The position numbers were made by a program, and so were the translations under genes. Shown in pieces: positions 33,980-42,821 of a stretch of 43,836 nt of DNA. The stretch's first letter is position 1; every line of letters starts with the position of its first letter. The notes beneath the pieces are model-generated. The model saw nothing but the letters and a program-made list of their open reading frames with translations. It was not told the DNA's origin and ran no database searches. The stretch is from Bacteroidales bacterium UBA7258 (GTDB lineage Bacteria > Bacteroidota > Bacteroidia > Bacteroidales > UBA932). Location: positions 1-43,836 of the forward strand of contig DKSK01000014.1 of the NCBI GenBank assembly GCA_002472565.1. The letters are read 5' to 3'.

Positions 33980-34819
33980 TTACTTCTCCCGCTCTCCGTT
34001 TGCCGGAGAAGTCTTTTGTCTCTGCCGCACCGCCTCGAAAAGGAGGATGGCGGCGGAGACGGATACGTTGAGGGAATCCAACTTCCCGAGCATCGGAATC
34101 ATGATATGGGCGTCGGCGGCCATACGCCAGGTCACTGAGAGGCCGGTAGCTTCCGTGCCCATCACTATGGCAGTACCTTTTTTCATGTCTACTGCATAGT
34201 AAGGAGAGGAGTCTTGAAGCTGGGCTGTGAGTATGTTTATGTGCCTGTCTTTCAGGAATTTGATGGCTTCCCCGGTAGAGCAGGCCACCGTCGGAACGGT
34301 AAAGACGGCGCCGATGCTGGCGCGGATGAGGTTCGGATTGTAGAGGTCCGTAAGCGGGTCGCATATGAGCACGGCATCAGCCCCGGCCGCATCGGCTGAA
34401 CGCAATACTGCGCCGAGATTTCCCGGCTTTTCGACGGATTCAAGTACGACTACCAGAGGCTTGTCAGGGAGCTCGAGAGAGGCGAGCGTCCTGTCTTTGG
34501 AACGCATCTCGGCTATGATGCCCTCAGTGCCTTCGCGGAAGGCAATCTTTGCGTAGACATAGGCCGGAACCTCCTCTATTCCGCAGTCCGGGTTAATTTT
34601 CAGAGCCTCGTCAGCGATTTTTTCCTCCATGCTCCCGAGAATCTCGGGGCAGAGGAAAAGCGTCTCCGGCACATAGCCGGACTCAAGACAGTGGAACAAT
34701 TCCCTTCTGCCTTCGACCGGAAAAAGAGACTTCTCGCGTCTGAGCCGGGATTTTTCCTGGAGCGCGAGAAGAGTCTTGATTTTCGGGTTCTTTAAAGATG
34801 TGATGGTTTCGGCGATCAT
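33980..34819 (-). CDS. TrmH/SpoU-family RNA 2'-O-methyltransferase
   Basis: SAM-dependent ribose methyltransferase of the SPOUT class. 279 residues: an N-terminal substrate-binding domain (SLKNPKIKTLLALQEKSRLRREKSLFPVEG, typical of the RlmB/TsnR-like group) and the C-terminal knotted domain with motif 1 ESVEKPGNLGAVLRSADAAG, motif 2 VMGTEATGLS and motif 3 IPMLGKLDSLNVSVSAAIL. Substrate is an rRNA or tRNA position that cannot be told from sequence. Start ATG overlaps the lysS stop by 4 nt, so the two are co-translated. Confidence 0.93.
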   Translation of the reverse strand: MIAETITSLKNPKIKTLLALQEKSRLRREKSLFPVEGRRELFHCLESGYVPETLFLCPEILGSMEEKIADEALKINPDCGIEEVPAYVYAKIAFREGTEGIIAEMRSKDRTLASLELPDKPLVVVLESVEKPGNLGAVLRSADAAGADAVLICDPLTDLYNPNLIRASIGAVFTVPTVACSTGEAIKFLKDRHINILTAQLQDSSPYYAVDMKKGTAIVMGTEATGLSVTWRMAADAHIMIPMLGKLDSLNVSVSAAILLFEAVRQRQKTSPANGEREK

Positions 34820-36339
34820 TCCACGTTCTTCTTCTCCGGCTTCATCTGAGGGAAGAACAGAACGTCCTGGATGGTCGTCTGTCCCGTCATGAACATCGTG
34901 AGCCTGTCAATACCCATGCCCATGCCTGAAGTAGGCGGCATGCCGTATTCGAGGGCGCGGACGAAATCGTAGTCAATGAACATGGCCTCATCATCGCCAT
35001 GGCTCTTGAGGGCGGCCTGCTCCTTGAACCTGTCAAGCTGATCGATAGGGTCGTTCAGCTCCGAGTAGGCGTTGCAGAGCTCCTTTCCGCAGACGAAGAG
35101 TTCGAAACGCTCGGTCAGTGAAGGATCCTTGCGGTGGCGCTTGGTCAGCGGGGACATCTCTACAGGGTAGTCCGTCACAAAGGTCGGCTGGATGAAATTC
35201 TTTTCGCAGTATTCTCCGAATATGGCGTCGATGAGCTTGCCTACGCCCATGGAAGGGTCTGTCTCGATCTTGAGCTTCTTGCAGGTATCGCGAAGCTCTT
35301 CTACGCCCATGCCCTTGACGTCTACTCCGGCATATTCCTTTATCGCATCGAGGATAGGAATCCTGCGATATTCTCCGCCGAAGTCAATTTCGTTGTCCCC
35401 GATCTTGACCTTGGTGGTGCCGTTCACCGCAAGCGCGATAGTCTCAAGCATCTTCTGGGTGAAGTTCATCATCCAGATGTAGTCCTTGTAGGCTACATAT
35501 ATTTCCATGCAGGTGAATTCAGGGTTGTGGGTCCTGTCCATGCCCTCGTTCCTGAAGTCCTTGGCGAACTCGTAGACTCCGCTGTAGCCTCCAACGATTA
35601 GCCTCTTGAGGTAGAGTTCGTTGGCGATTCTCAGGTAGAGGTCAATGTCGAGAGCGTTGTGATGCGTGATGAAAGGACGGGCAGTGGCTCCTCCCGGAAT
35701 GGACTGGAGAATAGGAGTCTCGACCTCGAGGCAGCCTGCCTCGTCGAAATATTTACGCATCGTGGAGATGATCTTCGCCCTCTTGATGAAGACTTCCTTG
35801 ACCTGAGGGTTCACGATGAGGTCGACATAGCGCATCCTGTAGCGAAGTTCCGGATCCGTGAAGGCGTCATGAACCTTTCCGTCCGCCTCCTTCACGATAG
35901 GAAGAACGCGGAGCGACTTGCTCAGGAGGGTGAGTTCCTTGGCGTGGACGGAGAGCTGGCCCGTCTGGGTGATGAAGGCGAAACCCTTGATTCCGACTAC
36001 GTCGCCGATGTCGAGGAGTTTCTTGAAGACGGTGTTGTACATTGTTTTGTCCTCGCCCGGGCAGACATCGTCACGCTTAATGTATACCTGGATCCTGCCT
36101 TCGGAGTCCTGAAGTTCGAAGAAAGACGCCGCGCCCATAATGCGCCTGGACATCATCCTTCCCGCTATGCAAACGTCCTGAAAATTACCTTTCTCCGGAT
36201 CGTATCCTTCGGCGATGCTCTTTGTGGTCGCGTTGACCGGATAGAGTGGCGCCGGATATGGTTCGATTCCCAATTCTCTGAGTTTCCGAAGAGATTCTCT
36301 GCGAAGCTCTTCCTGCTCGCTTCTTTCTATATCTGCCAT
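34816..36339 (-). CDS. lysS: lysyl-tRNA synthetase (class II)
   Basis: Charges tRNA-Lys in the cytoplasm. 507 residues from the ATG at 36337-36339 (MADIERSEQEELRRE). It has an N-terminal OB-fold anticodon-binding domain (about 55-150), then the class II core: motif 2 FRNEGMDRTHNPEFTCME and motif 3 GMGMGIDRL. The frame stays open upstream into the recJ intergenic region, but that extension is not protein-like. It leads the lysS-methyltransferase-aroE row and is divergent from recJ across 88 nt that must hold both promoters. Confidence 0.97.
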   Translation of the reverse strand: MADIERSEQEELRRESLRKLRELGIEPYPAPLYPVNATTKSIAEGYDPEKGNFQDVCIAGRMMSRRIMGAASFFELQDSEGRIQVYIKRDDVCPGEDKTMYNTVFKKLLDIGDVVGIKGFAFITQTGQLSVHAKELTLLSKSLRVLPIVKEADGKVHDAFTDPELRYRMRYVDLIVNPQVKEVFIKRAKIISTMRKYFDEAGCLEVETPILQSIPGGATARPFITHHNALDIDLYLRIANELYLKRLIVGGYSGVYEFAKDFRNEGMDRTHNPEFTCMEIYVAYKDYIWMMNFTQKMLETIALAVNGTTKVKIGDNEIDFGGEYRRIPILDAIKEYAGVDVKGMGVEELRDTCKKLKIETDPSMGVGKLIDAIFGEYCEKNFIQPTFVTDYPVEMSPLTKRHRKDPSLTERFELFVCGKELCNAYSELNDPIDQLDRFKEQAALKSHGDDEAMFIDYDFVRALEYGMPPTSGMGMGIDRLTMFMTGQTTIQDVLFFPQMKPEKKNVE

Positions 36340-36362
36340 GATGAATCTTAAAATCTTTCTTG

Positions 36363-36370
36363 CAAAAGTA
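36363..36370 (-). promoter_or_regulatory. candidate lysS promoter -7 element
   Basis: Minus strand TACTTTTG, an exact TAnnTTTG match, 23 nt upstream of the lysS ATG. A TTTG (complement of 36385-36388) is upstream but at only 14 nt, shorter than usual. Confidence 0.45.
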
Positions 36371-36414
36371 GCACTTATATTCCACAAATATGGAAAAATT
36401 CCTCTTATTTTGGC

Positions 36415-36422
36415 TATATTTG
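36415..36422 (+). promoter_or_regulatory. candidate recJ promoter -7 element
   Basis: TATATTTG is an exact TAnnTTTG match ending 5 nt before the recJ ATG at 36428. If used, transcription would begin at or within a few bases of the start codon, giving a leaderless mRNA. No strong -33 element is visible. Confidence 0.45.
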
Positions 36423-36427
36423 TACGT

Positions 36428-38161
36428 ATGGCGAAAGAGAAGAAATGGATACTTAGAGATCCGGCGGACGTGGACAAGGTGGATCAGCTGGCTTCCGAGC
36501 TCGGCGTCGACCCTGTCCTGGCTACGCTTCTTGTCCAGAGAGGCATCAATACCTTCGAAGGAGCGAGAACTTTCTTCCGTCCCGACCTTAAGTCTCTCAA
36601 TGACCCCTTCCTCATGAAGGATATGGACAAGGCTGTTGCAAGGCTTGAGGAGGCCATCGCCCGGGGAGAGAAGATTTTGGTCTATGGCGACTATGATGTC
36701 GACGGGACCACGGCTGTTTCCCTTGTCTATTCCTATATCCGCAGGCTTACGCCTAAGGTCGACTTCTACATCCCGGACCGCTATGACGAGGGTTACGGAG
36801 TCTCCGCCAAGGGTATAGATTTCGCCGCGGCAAACGGCTTCAGCCTACTCATAGTGCTGGACTGCGGAATCAAGGCAGTGGAGAGAGTTGCCGATGCTAA
36901 GTCCAAGGGAATCGACATCATAATCTGCGACCATCATCTTCAGGATGAGGTCCTTCCTGACGCTGTGGCGGTCCTCGACCCGAAGCGCCATGACAATACC
37001 TATCCTTTCGACGACCTTTCAGGCTGCGGAGTCGGTTTCAAGCTGGTTCAGGCATATTCTCAGGCACATGGCCTTCCTTTCGACGACCTCGTTCCTCTGC
37101 TTGACCTTCTTGTCGTGAGCATTGCTTCCGATCTTGTCTCCGTCGTTGGGGAGAACAGGATTCTGGCCTTTTTCGGACTCAGACGCCTTAACGAGAGTCC
37201 GCGCAGGGGGCTTCAGGCGCTTATCGACCTCTCTAAACTTGAGACGGGACACATCTCTTTCGATGACATCATCTTCAAGATAGGACCGAGGATCAATGCC
37301 GCAGGCCGCATGGAGACAGGCCGTCTGGCCGTAGAACTTCTGACATCCGAGGACGATGCCAAAGCCCGCTCGGTCGCCAACGAGATCAATGACAATAACG
37401 ACGAGCGCAAGCGCATAGACAGGGAGATTACGAAGGCTGCCATGGAGATGGTCAAAGCCGGAGACAGCCTTGCCCATGAATATGCGACCATCGTCTACAA
37501 TCCGAATTGGAACAAGGGCGTGGTGGGGATTGTGGCCAGCCGTCTGGTCGAAGCTTTCTACAAGCCTTCTTTCGTGCTCACTAAGTCCAACGGGCTGGTG
37601 ACGGGGTCGGCCAGGAGCGTGAGGGGCTTCGATCTTTATAATTCCATCGAAAGCTGCGCCGATCTTCTGGAGAATTTCGGCGGGCACACCTATGCCGCGG
37701 GGCTTACTCTCAAAGAGGAGAATCTGCCGGAGTTTGCCGCCAGGATAGAAAATTACACGAAGAGGCATATCACCGAGGAGATGGAGACGCAGGTAATCGA
37801 GGTGGACAGCCGTCTTGATTTCGCCCAGATAACGCCGAAGTTCTGCCGCATCCTCCGCCAGTTCCAGCCTTTCGGCCCGGGCAATATCATGCCTGTCTTC
37901 CTCACCGAGAATGTCTATGACGACGGCATGGGCCGCAAGGTCGGCCCGGATGCCCGGCATCTGAAACTCAATCTTATCCAAGAGGCCCAGCCATACAATC
38001 CCAAGCCTGCGATAGGCTTCAACATGGCCGACTACTACCCTTACATCAGCGGTGGTAACCCGATCGACATCTGCTATTCCGTAGTCGAAAACTACTTCAA
38101 CAAAAACACCACCATCCAGCTCCGCCTCAAAGACATCCACAAGCGCGACGAACTCATCTAG
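36428..38161 (+). CDS. recJ: single-stranded-DNA-specific exonuclease RecJ
   Basis: 5'-3' ssDNA exonuclease of recombination and repair, DHH phosphoesterase superfamily. 577 residues from the ATG at 36428 (MAKEKKWILRDP), an N-terminus that aligns with the usual RecJ start. Motif I LVYGDYDVDGTTA (about 85-97), motif III DCGIK, and the DHH motif at 168-170 (IICDHHL) provide the metal ligands. The DHHA1 domain contains GSARSVRGFDLYN and FGGHTYAAGLTL. A C-terminal OB-like domain follows. It is monocistronic and the only complete long gene on + besides mscL in the window, divergent from lysS and convergent with aroK. Confidence 0.97.
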   Translation: MAKEKKWILRDPADVDKVDQLASELGVDPVLATLLVQRGINTFEGARTFFRPDLKSLNDPFLMKDMDKAVARLEEAIARGEKILVYGDYDVDGTTAVSLVYSYIRRLTPKVDFYIPDRYDEGYGVSAKGIDFAAANGFSLLIVLDCGIKAVERVADAKSKGIDIIICDHHLQDEVLPDAVAVLDPKRHDNTYPFDDLSGCGVGFKLVQAYSQAHGLPFDDLVPLLDLLVVSIASDLVSVVGENRILAFFGLRRLNESPRRGLQALIDLSKLETGHISFDDIIFKIGPRINAAGRMETGRLAVELLTSEDDAKARSVANEINDNNDERKRIDREITKAAMEMVKAGDSLAHEYATIVYNPNWNKGVVGIVASRLVEAFYKPSFVLTKSNGLVTGSARSVRGFDLYNSIESCADLLENFGGHTYAAGLTLKEENLPEFAARIENYTKRHITEEMETQVIEVDSRLDFAQITPKFCRILRQFQPFGPGNIMPVFLTENVYDDGMGRKVGPDARHLKLNLIQEAQPYNPKPAIGFNMADYYPYISGGNPIDICYSVVENYFNKNTTIQLRLKDIHKRDELI

Positions 38162-38206
38162 CCCCGCGCCACCGCGCCCGATTTCACCCGACCATCTTGA
38201 CACTTA

Positions 38207-38267
38207 CCGTTCCCGATCCCCCCTCCGGGAGGTACATGGGAACGGCGCTCCCCATTTTGTGGGGGAG
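38207..38267. repeat. nested inverted repeats between recJ and aroK
   Basis: Outer arms CCGTTCCC (38207-38214) and GGGAACGG (38238-38245) enclose CCTCC/GGAGG (38222-38226, 38228-38232). A second hairpin follows, CTCCCC (38248-38253) with GGGGAG (38262-38267). Such tandem hairpins between convergent genes could end transcription from both sides, but no clean T-run is present. They may also be a dispersed intergenic element. Confidence 0.5.
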
Positions 38268-38281
38268 GGATGGCTTCGCTT

Positions 38282-38830
38282 TCAGCGGTTGATGAGGGTG
38301 ATTATCTCGTGGGTAATCTGGACGGAGTCGAGGCCGTCGATGTTGAGAATATCTGTGGCGGAGGCTTTGTAGGCGGCTTCCCGTCGGGCTAAAAGTCCGC
38401 TTATTTTTGTGCGCAGGTCTCCTTCTTCTTTTTTCAGGACCGGGCGGTCTCCTGGGGAGATCGTGAGGTTGAAGACGAGGGTGTCAACGCTGGCTTTGAG
38501 GTAGATGCAGTGAGAATATTCGCGTACAAGTCTCGCGCATTCAGGGCTTGTAACTGTGCCTCCTCCAAGGGATAGGATTTCGCTGCTGGAGCGGTCTGCC
38601 GGACAGGTGTCGGAGACGTGGCGGGAGGAGAAGAAATAGCGGAGTGCGGCCAGTTCCATTGTCCGGAAGGCCGCCTCGCCGTCGTTTGTGAATATGTCGC
38701 TGATTTTTCTGCGCTCGCGGTTTTCTATGAGGTCATCAAGGTCGGTAAGGGGCCAGCCCAGCACTTTGGCCAGTTCTCTTCCGACGCTGCTTTTACCGCA
38801 GCCCATAAATCCGCATAGGGAGATAATCAT
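38282..38830 (-). CDS. aroK: shikimate kinase
   Basis: Phosphorylates shikimate with ATP, the fifth step of the shikimate pathway. 182 residues. Walker A GFMGCGKSS (7-15), the shikimate-binding TDLDDLIE (Asp pair after the first helix), the Arg in EAAFRTME, and the GGGTV loop (SLGGGTVTSPE) are all present. A run of about 15 extra residues (FSSRHVSDTCPADRSS) precedes the GGG loop. It lies 130 nt downstream of parC with repeats between, so shared transcription is uncertain. Confidence 0.94.
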   Translation of the reverse strand: MIISLCGFMGCGKSSVGRELAKVLGWPLTDLDDLIENRERRKISDIFTNDGEAAFRTMELAALRYFFSSRHVSDTCPADRSSSEILSLGGGTVTSPECARLVREYSHCIYLKASVDTLVFNLTISPGDRPVLKKEEGDLRTKISGLLARREAAYKASATDILNIDGLDSVQITHEIITLINR

Positions 38831-38854
38831 TGTGTCTTAAGCCGTAAAAAAGGA

Positions 38855-38942
38855 GGTCCGCCTTGGGCCGAATCATGAGTGTCCGACTGAGGCAGTGTAA
38901 GGATGGTCCGCCTTGGGCCGAATCATTAGCGTCCGCCTGAGG
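38855..38942. repeat. two imperfect 38-bp direct repeats with 50-bp period
   Basis: Copies at 38855-38892 and 38905-38942 both begin GGTCCGCCTTGGGCCGAATC and end in TCCGxCTGAGG; they differ at only a few positions. The 12-nt piece between them is CAGTGTAAGGAT. Each copy also contains TCCGCCT-like sequence twice. They fill the gap between the parC stop and the aroK start. With one short spacer and no cas genes this is not a CRISPR array. Confidence 0.85.
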
Positions 38943-38960
38943 TTGAACTAAAATGGAACA

Positions 38961-41858
38961 TCAGAGGTCGAAGAGTGTTGGTTCTTCTTCATCGCCGTCT
39001 TTGTCGGAATCCTCATCGGAATTTTTGTCAGAAGTGTCCTCTGAGTTCTCTTTATCGGGAACGTCGTCGGCGCTGAGGTCGATGACATACCCTGGGAGGG
39101 CGTCCTTTCCTCTGTCCTCGGACGACTTGTCCTCGGAGCCTGCAACTACTTTCGCAGACTCTCTGCGAGACTCCTTGATTTCCTCCTCCGAAAGATCCAG
39201 AGAGATGGACTCATCTTCCGCGGAATCGTCCCCTTCCACATCTTCATCCTCCTCGGCATCATCCGGCAAGTCATCATCCGGCTTGTGGAGCGGCTCGCCA
39301 AAGGTCACGCTCTCCACGCTAAGGGCAGAGCATTTCTTCCCCTTGGCCGCGACTCCCTTCTTTCCGATGAATTCCTCGGCATCGAGGGTCTCCGGATCAC
39401 GTCCGGCACTCTTGCCTCCGAAAGTCAGGATAACCTGCGGATGGAGGTCGTCGGAGATGGCCACGAGATACGAACCCTTCCCGTCGGAGATAAAAGACGT
39501 CGGCATATTGTCTGCCTCGGCAAAAGAGAATCTCTTGATATAGAAGGACTTTGCTTCTCCATCGTAGTATAGGGCTGTCCATGTCTTGTCTTCGTCGAAC
39601 ATCTCTATCCTGAGAAGGTCGCCCTGGTACCTGTTCGCAAGGTCGAAATTGGTGGTATAGTAGGTTCCGTCCTTAAATATGGCGAGAATCTTGTCCTCTC
39701 CTTCGAAGGAGCCGAGGAAGATTCCGTGCCCCTCGTCATTGAGCCTCTGAACGTCGCCGTCGAACCAGATGTCTTTGCCTCCGATTGTGGATACGCCCTT
39801 GGACTTCAGCACTATCTTCTGGATAGGATTCCGGCTTACAAGGTTGCCCTTTGAAGCCTTGCCCTTGATGTCCAGAGTGGAGAAGTCGTATTCGAATTTG
39901 GTCTTCTTAAGCTTCGGTCTCGGCCTCAGGTAGATTTTCACGATTCCCGCCTCCCCGTTGTGGTTTGCCGTGAACCAAAGAACCGTAGAGCCCGCGTCGC
40001 CATGGACCATGTCATATTCCTTGTCCCTGGTTATGCTCTTGATATTGAACCTCTTGGCATAATATCTCTTGTCGGCCCCGTTGCGGTAGATGACATTGTA
40101 GATGGTCCTGTCGTCGCCTCTGTTGAAGACGTTGACATAGATCAGATCCTTGCCGAAGAAAGCTTTGTCGCTGACCTTGGATACTTTGTACATGCCGTCT
40201 CTGCGGAAGACGATGATTTCGCTGAGGTCGGAGCAGTCGCAGATGTACTGGCCTCCGTCGTCACGTTTCATGCCTATGCCGACGAAGCCTTCGGAGAGGT
40301 TGGCGAAGAGCTTGGCGTTGTTGTTGACAACCTTGGTGGCTGTAATGCTCTCGAAATTCGTGATTTCGGTCAGACGAGGATGGTCCTTGCCGTATTTGTC
40401 CTTCAGGCTCCGGAACCATGCTATGGTGTAGTCCGTGATATGGTCAATGTCGTCCTGGACCTGCTTCATCTCGTCTTCGATGCCGCTGATTTTGAGGTCC
40501 ACGGCCTTGGTGTCGAATTTCGATATTTTGCGTACAGGCTTTTCGACAAGCTTCTGGATGTCCTCCATATTGATCGTCCTATGAACCTGAGGCTCATAGG
40601 TTCTCATCTTGGAGAGGATCGCCTCAAGCTGTTCTTCCCAGGTCTTCTGGTCCTCTTCGAGCAGTTTGTAGACCTTCTCTTCGAAGAAGATTTTCTCGAG
40701 GGAGGAGTAGAACCAGTCATCCCTGAGTTCGCCCAGCCTTATCTGGAGCTCCTGGAGAAGAAGGTCCTTGGTGTGGAAGGTATCGTAGATGAGAATATCC
40801 TTGACAGAGAGGAACTGAGGCTTGCTGTCCTTGATGACGCAGGCGTTCGTGACTATGTTGGTCTCGCAGTCCGTGAAGGCATAGAGGGCGTCGATCGTCT
40901 TGTCAGGAGACACGTCCTTCGGGAGATGGATTGTGATGTTGACCTTCTCCGTGGTGAAATCGTCTATCCTCCTGATTTTGATCTTTCCCTTCTGCGCGGC
41001 CTTGTCGATGGAGTCCTTGACATCGCCAGAGGTCTTGCCGAAAGGAATCTCGGTGATGACCAGGGTACTCTTGTCTACCTTCTCTATCTTTGCGCGCACT
41101 TTTACGGAACCCTTGCGGGCGCCGTCCCTATAGTTCGAGCAATCGGCCATTCCGCCGGTAGGGAAGTCAGGGTAGATGGTGAAGTCCTCTCCTCGCAGGA
41201 TGGCTATTGAGGCGTCTATCAGCTCGTTGAAATTGTGCGGGAGAATCTTCGAAGCCATTCCGACCGCGATTCCTTCCGTGCCCTGGGCGAGCAGCAGAGG
41301 AAAACGCACCGGAAGTTCCTCCGGCTCCTTGTTGCGCCCATCGTAGGATGTCAGCCAGTTAGTCACCTTCGGATCGAAGACGACCTCCTTGGCGAACTTG
41401 CTCAGGCGGGCTTCGATGTACCTCGGGGCGGCGTTGCTGTCACCGGTCAGGATGTTTCCCCAGTTTCCCTGGCAGTCGACGAGATAGCCCTTCTGTCCGA
41501 GCTGGACGAGGGCGCCCAGGATGGACTGGTCTCCATGAGGGTGGTACTGCATCGCCTGTCCGACGATGTTGGCCACCTTCGTGTAGTTGCCGTCGTCCAT
41601 CCTGTACATCGCGTGCAGTATTCTCCTCTGTACAGGTTTAAGGCCGTCGATTATGTTAGGGACGGCTCGCTGAAGAATGACGTAGGAGGAGTAATCAAGG
41701 AACCAGTCCTTGAACATTCCGCTGAGCTTGAACTTCTTGCTGTCCTCGCTGAGTAGTTTGTCGAACTTTCCTGATTCTCCCGCTCCTTCATCATCGATAG
41801 GCTGTTCACCTTCTCCGCTTATGTCGTTGTCGTCTCCGTCCCAGTCGTCTGGCCTCAT
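38961..41858 (-). CDS. parC: DNA topoisomerase IV/gyrase subunit A (ParC-like)
   Basis: Breakage-reunion subunit of a type IIA topoisomerase that passes duplex DNA for decatenation or supercoiling. 965 residues. The winged-helix domain contains HPHGDQS (107-112) and the active-site Tyr147 in AAPRYIEARLS. The tower and coiled-coil gate follow, then a C-terminal beta-pinwheel. GyrA-box-like sequence is not obvious, which favours ParC over GyrA. The last 107 residues (859-965) form a strongly acidic Asp/Glu/Ser tail ending EEEPTLFDL. Residues at the quinolone-contact positions differ from the usual Ser and Asp. It follows era by 54 nt on the same strand. Confidence 0.92.
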   Translation of the reverse strand: MRPDDWDGDDNDISGEGEQPIDDEGAGESGKFDKLLSEDSKKFKLSGMFKDWFLDYSSYVILQRAVPNIIDGLKPVQRRILHAMYRMDDGNYTKVANIVGQAMQYHPHGDQSILGALVQLGQKGYLVDCQGNWGNILTGDSNAAPRYIEARLSKFAKEVVFDPKVTNWLTSYDGRNKEPEELPVRFPLLLAQGTEGIAVGMASKILPHNFNELIDASIAILRGEDFTIYPDFPTGGMADCSNYRDGARKGSVKVRAKIEKVDKSTLVITEIPFGKTSGDVKDSIDKAAQKGKIKIRRIDDFTTEKVNITIHLPKDVSPDKTIDALYAFTDCETNIVTNACVIKDSKPQFLSVKDILIYDTFHTKDLLLQELQIRLGELRDDWFYSSLEKIFFEEKVYKLLEEDQKTWEEQLEAILSKMRTYEPQVHRTINMEDIQKLVEKPVRKISKFDTKAVDLKISGIEDEMKQVQDDIDHITDYTIAWFRSLKDKYGKDHPRLTEITNFESITATKVVNNNAKLFANLSEGFVGIGMKRDDGGQYICDCSDLSEIIVFRRDGMYKVSKVSDKAFFGKDLIYVNVFNRGDDRTIYNVIYRNGADKRYYAKRFNIKSITRDKEYDMVHGDAGSTVLWFTANHNGEAGIVKIYLRPRPKLKKTKFEYDFSTLDIKGKASKGNLVSRNPIQKIVLKSKGVSTIGGKDIWFDGDVQRLNDEGHGIFLGSFEGEDKILAIFKDGTYYTTNFDLANRYQGDLLRIEMFDEDKTWTALYYDGEAKSFYIKRFSFAEADNMPTSFISDGKGSYLVAISDDLHPQVILTFGGKSAGRDPETLDAEEFIGKKGVAAKGKKCSALSVESVTFGEPLHKPDDDLPDDAEEDEDVEGDDSAEDESISLDLSEEEIKESRRESAKVVAGSEDKSSEDRGKDALPGYVIDLSADDVPDKENSEDTSDKNSDEDSDKDGDEEEPTLFDL

Positions 41859-41912
41859 TTTGCTGTGTTTTTAGGTAATAAAGATAGCGATTTTTTCCTT
41901 CGCCGCCAAGTC

Positions 41913-42821
41913 TTAGTCCTCGTAGCCGAATTTTCTCAGCTCGCGGCGGTTCTCTCTCCAGCCCTCGTCCACCGCCACGAAAAGGTGGAGGTAGACCTTT
42001 TTCTGGAAGAAGTCTTCCATGTCGAGTCTGGAACTAGTGCCGAGCTTTTTGAGGGACTGGCCGCCCTTGCCGATGATGATTCCTTTCTGGGAATCTCTCA
42101 TCACAAGGATGGTGGCGTCGATGTCATAGCGTTCTTCCCCTTCCTTGAAAGAGTTGACCACTACCTCGCAGCAATATGGAATCTCCTCGCTGTACTGCTT
42201 GAGGATGTTCTCTCTGACAATTTCTGAGGCGAAGAACCTGAGATTCTTGTCGGTGAACTGGTCCCTGTCGTACCAGGCCGGGCCCTCGGGAAGATTCTTC
42301 AGGATGGCATCGAAGACGCTGTCGAGGTTGAACTTCTCCTTGGCGGATACCGGTATGACCATGGCGAGGGGAACTTCTTCCTGCCAGCGGTCGATTAGTT
42401 TCTGAACTTTCGGCTGGTCGCCCAGGTCAATCTTGTTTATCACGATGATGACCGGACAGCCGAGGTCTTTCAGCTTGTCTACGTATTCCGTATTCTTCTC
42501 GGCCTTTTCGACGATGTCCGTGACATAGAGGACTATGTCAGCGTCTCCGATGGCCGTGTCCACGTAGCCCAGCATGTCTTCCTGAAGTCTGTAGTTAGGC
42601 TTCAGGATGCCGGGGGTGTCGGAATATACGATCTGGTAGTCTTCCCCGTTCACGATCCCCATTATGCGCTGCCTGGTGGTCTGCGCCTTTGCCGTGACTA
42701 TGGAAAGCTTTTCTCCAACGAGGGCGTTCATCAGAGTGGACTTGCCCACGTTAGGATTGCCGATGATATTGACGAAGCCGGCCTTGAACTTCTCAGCGGC
42801 CCTCCCCTTGTTCTCTTCCAT
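41913..42821 (-). CDS. era: GTPase Era
   Basis: Small GTPase that binds the 3' end of 16S rRNA and helps mature the 30S subunit. 302 residues from the ATG at 42819-42821, which overlaps the preceding stop as TAATG and so indicates coupled translation; the longer open frame would run into the upstream gene. G1 GNPNVGKS (21-28), G3 DTPG, G4 NKID and G5 SAK are present. The C-terminal KH domain carries KGIIIGKGGQSLKKLG. Confidence 0.97.
   Translation of the reverse strand: MEENKGRAAEKFKAGFVNIIGNPNVGKSTLMNALVGEKLSIVTAKAQTTRQRIMGIVNGEDYQIVYSDTPGILKPNYRLQEDMLGYVDTAIGDADIVLYVTDIVEKAEKNTEYVDKLKDLGCPVIIVINKIDLGDQPKVQKLIDRWQEEVPLAMVIPVSAKEKFNLDSVFDAILKNLPEGPAWYDRDQFTDKNLRFFASEIVRENILKQYSEEIPYCCEVVVNSFKEGEERYDIDATILVMRDSQKGIIIGKGGQSLKKLGTSSRLDMEDFFQKKVYLHLFVAVDEGWRENRRELRKFGYED

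Noticed and set aside
38855..38942. CRISPR array
   Set aside because: Only two units, a 12-bp gap instead of a spacer of about 30 bp, imperfect copies, and no cas genes in the window.
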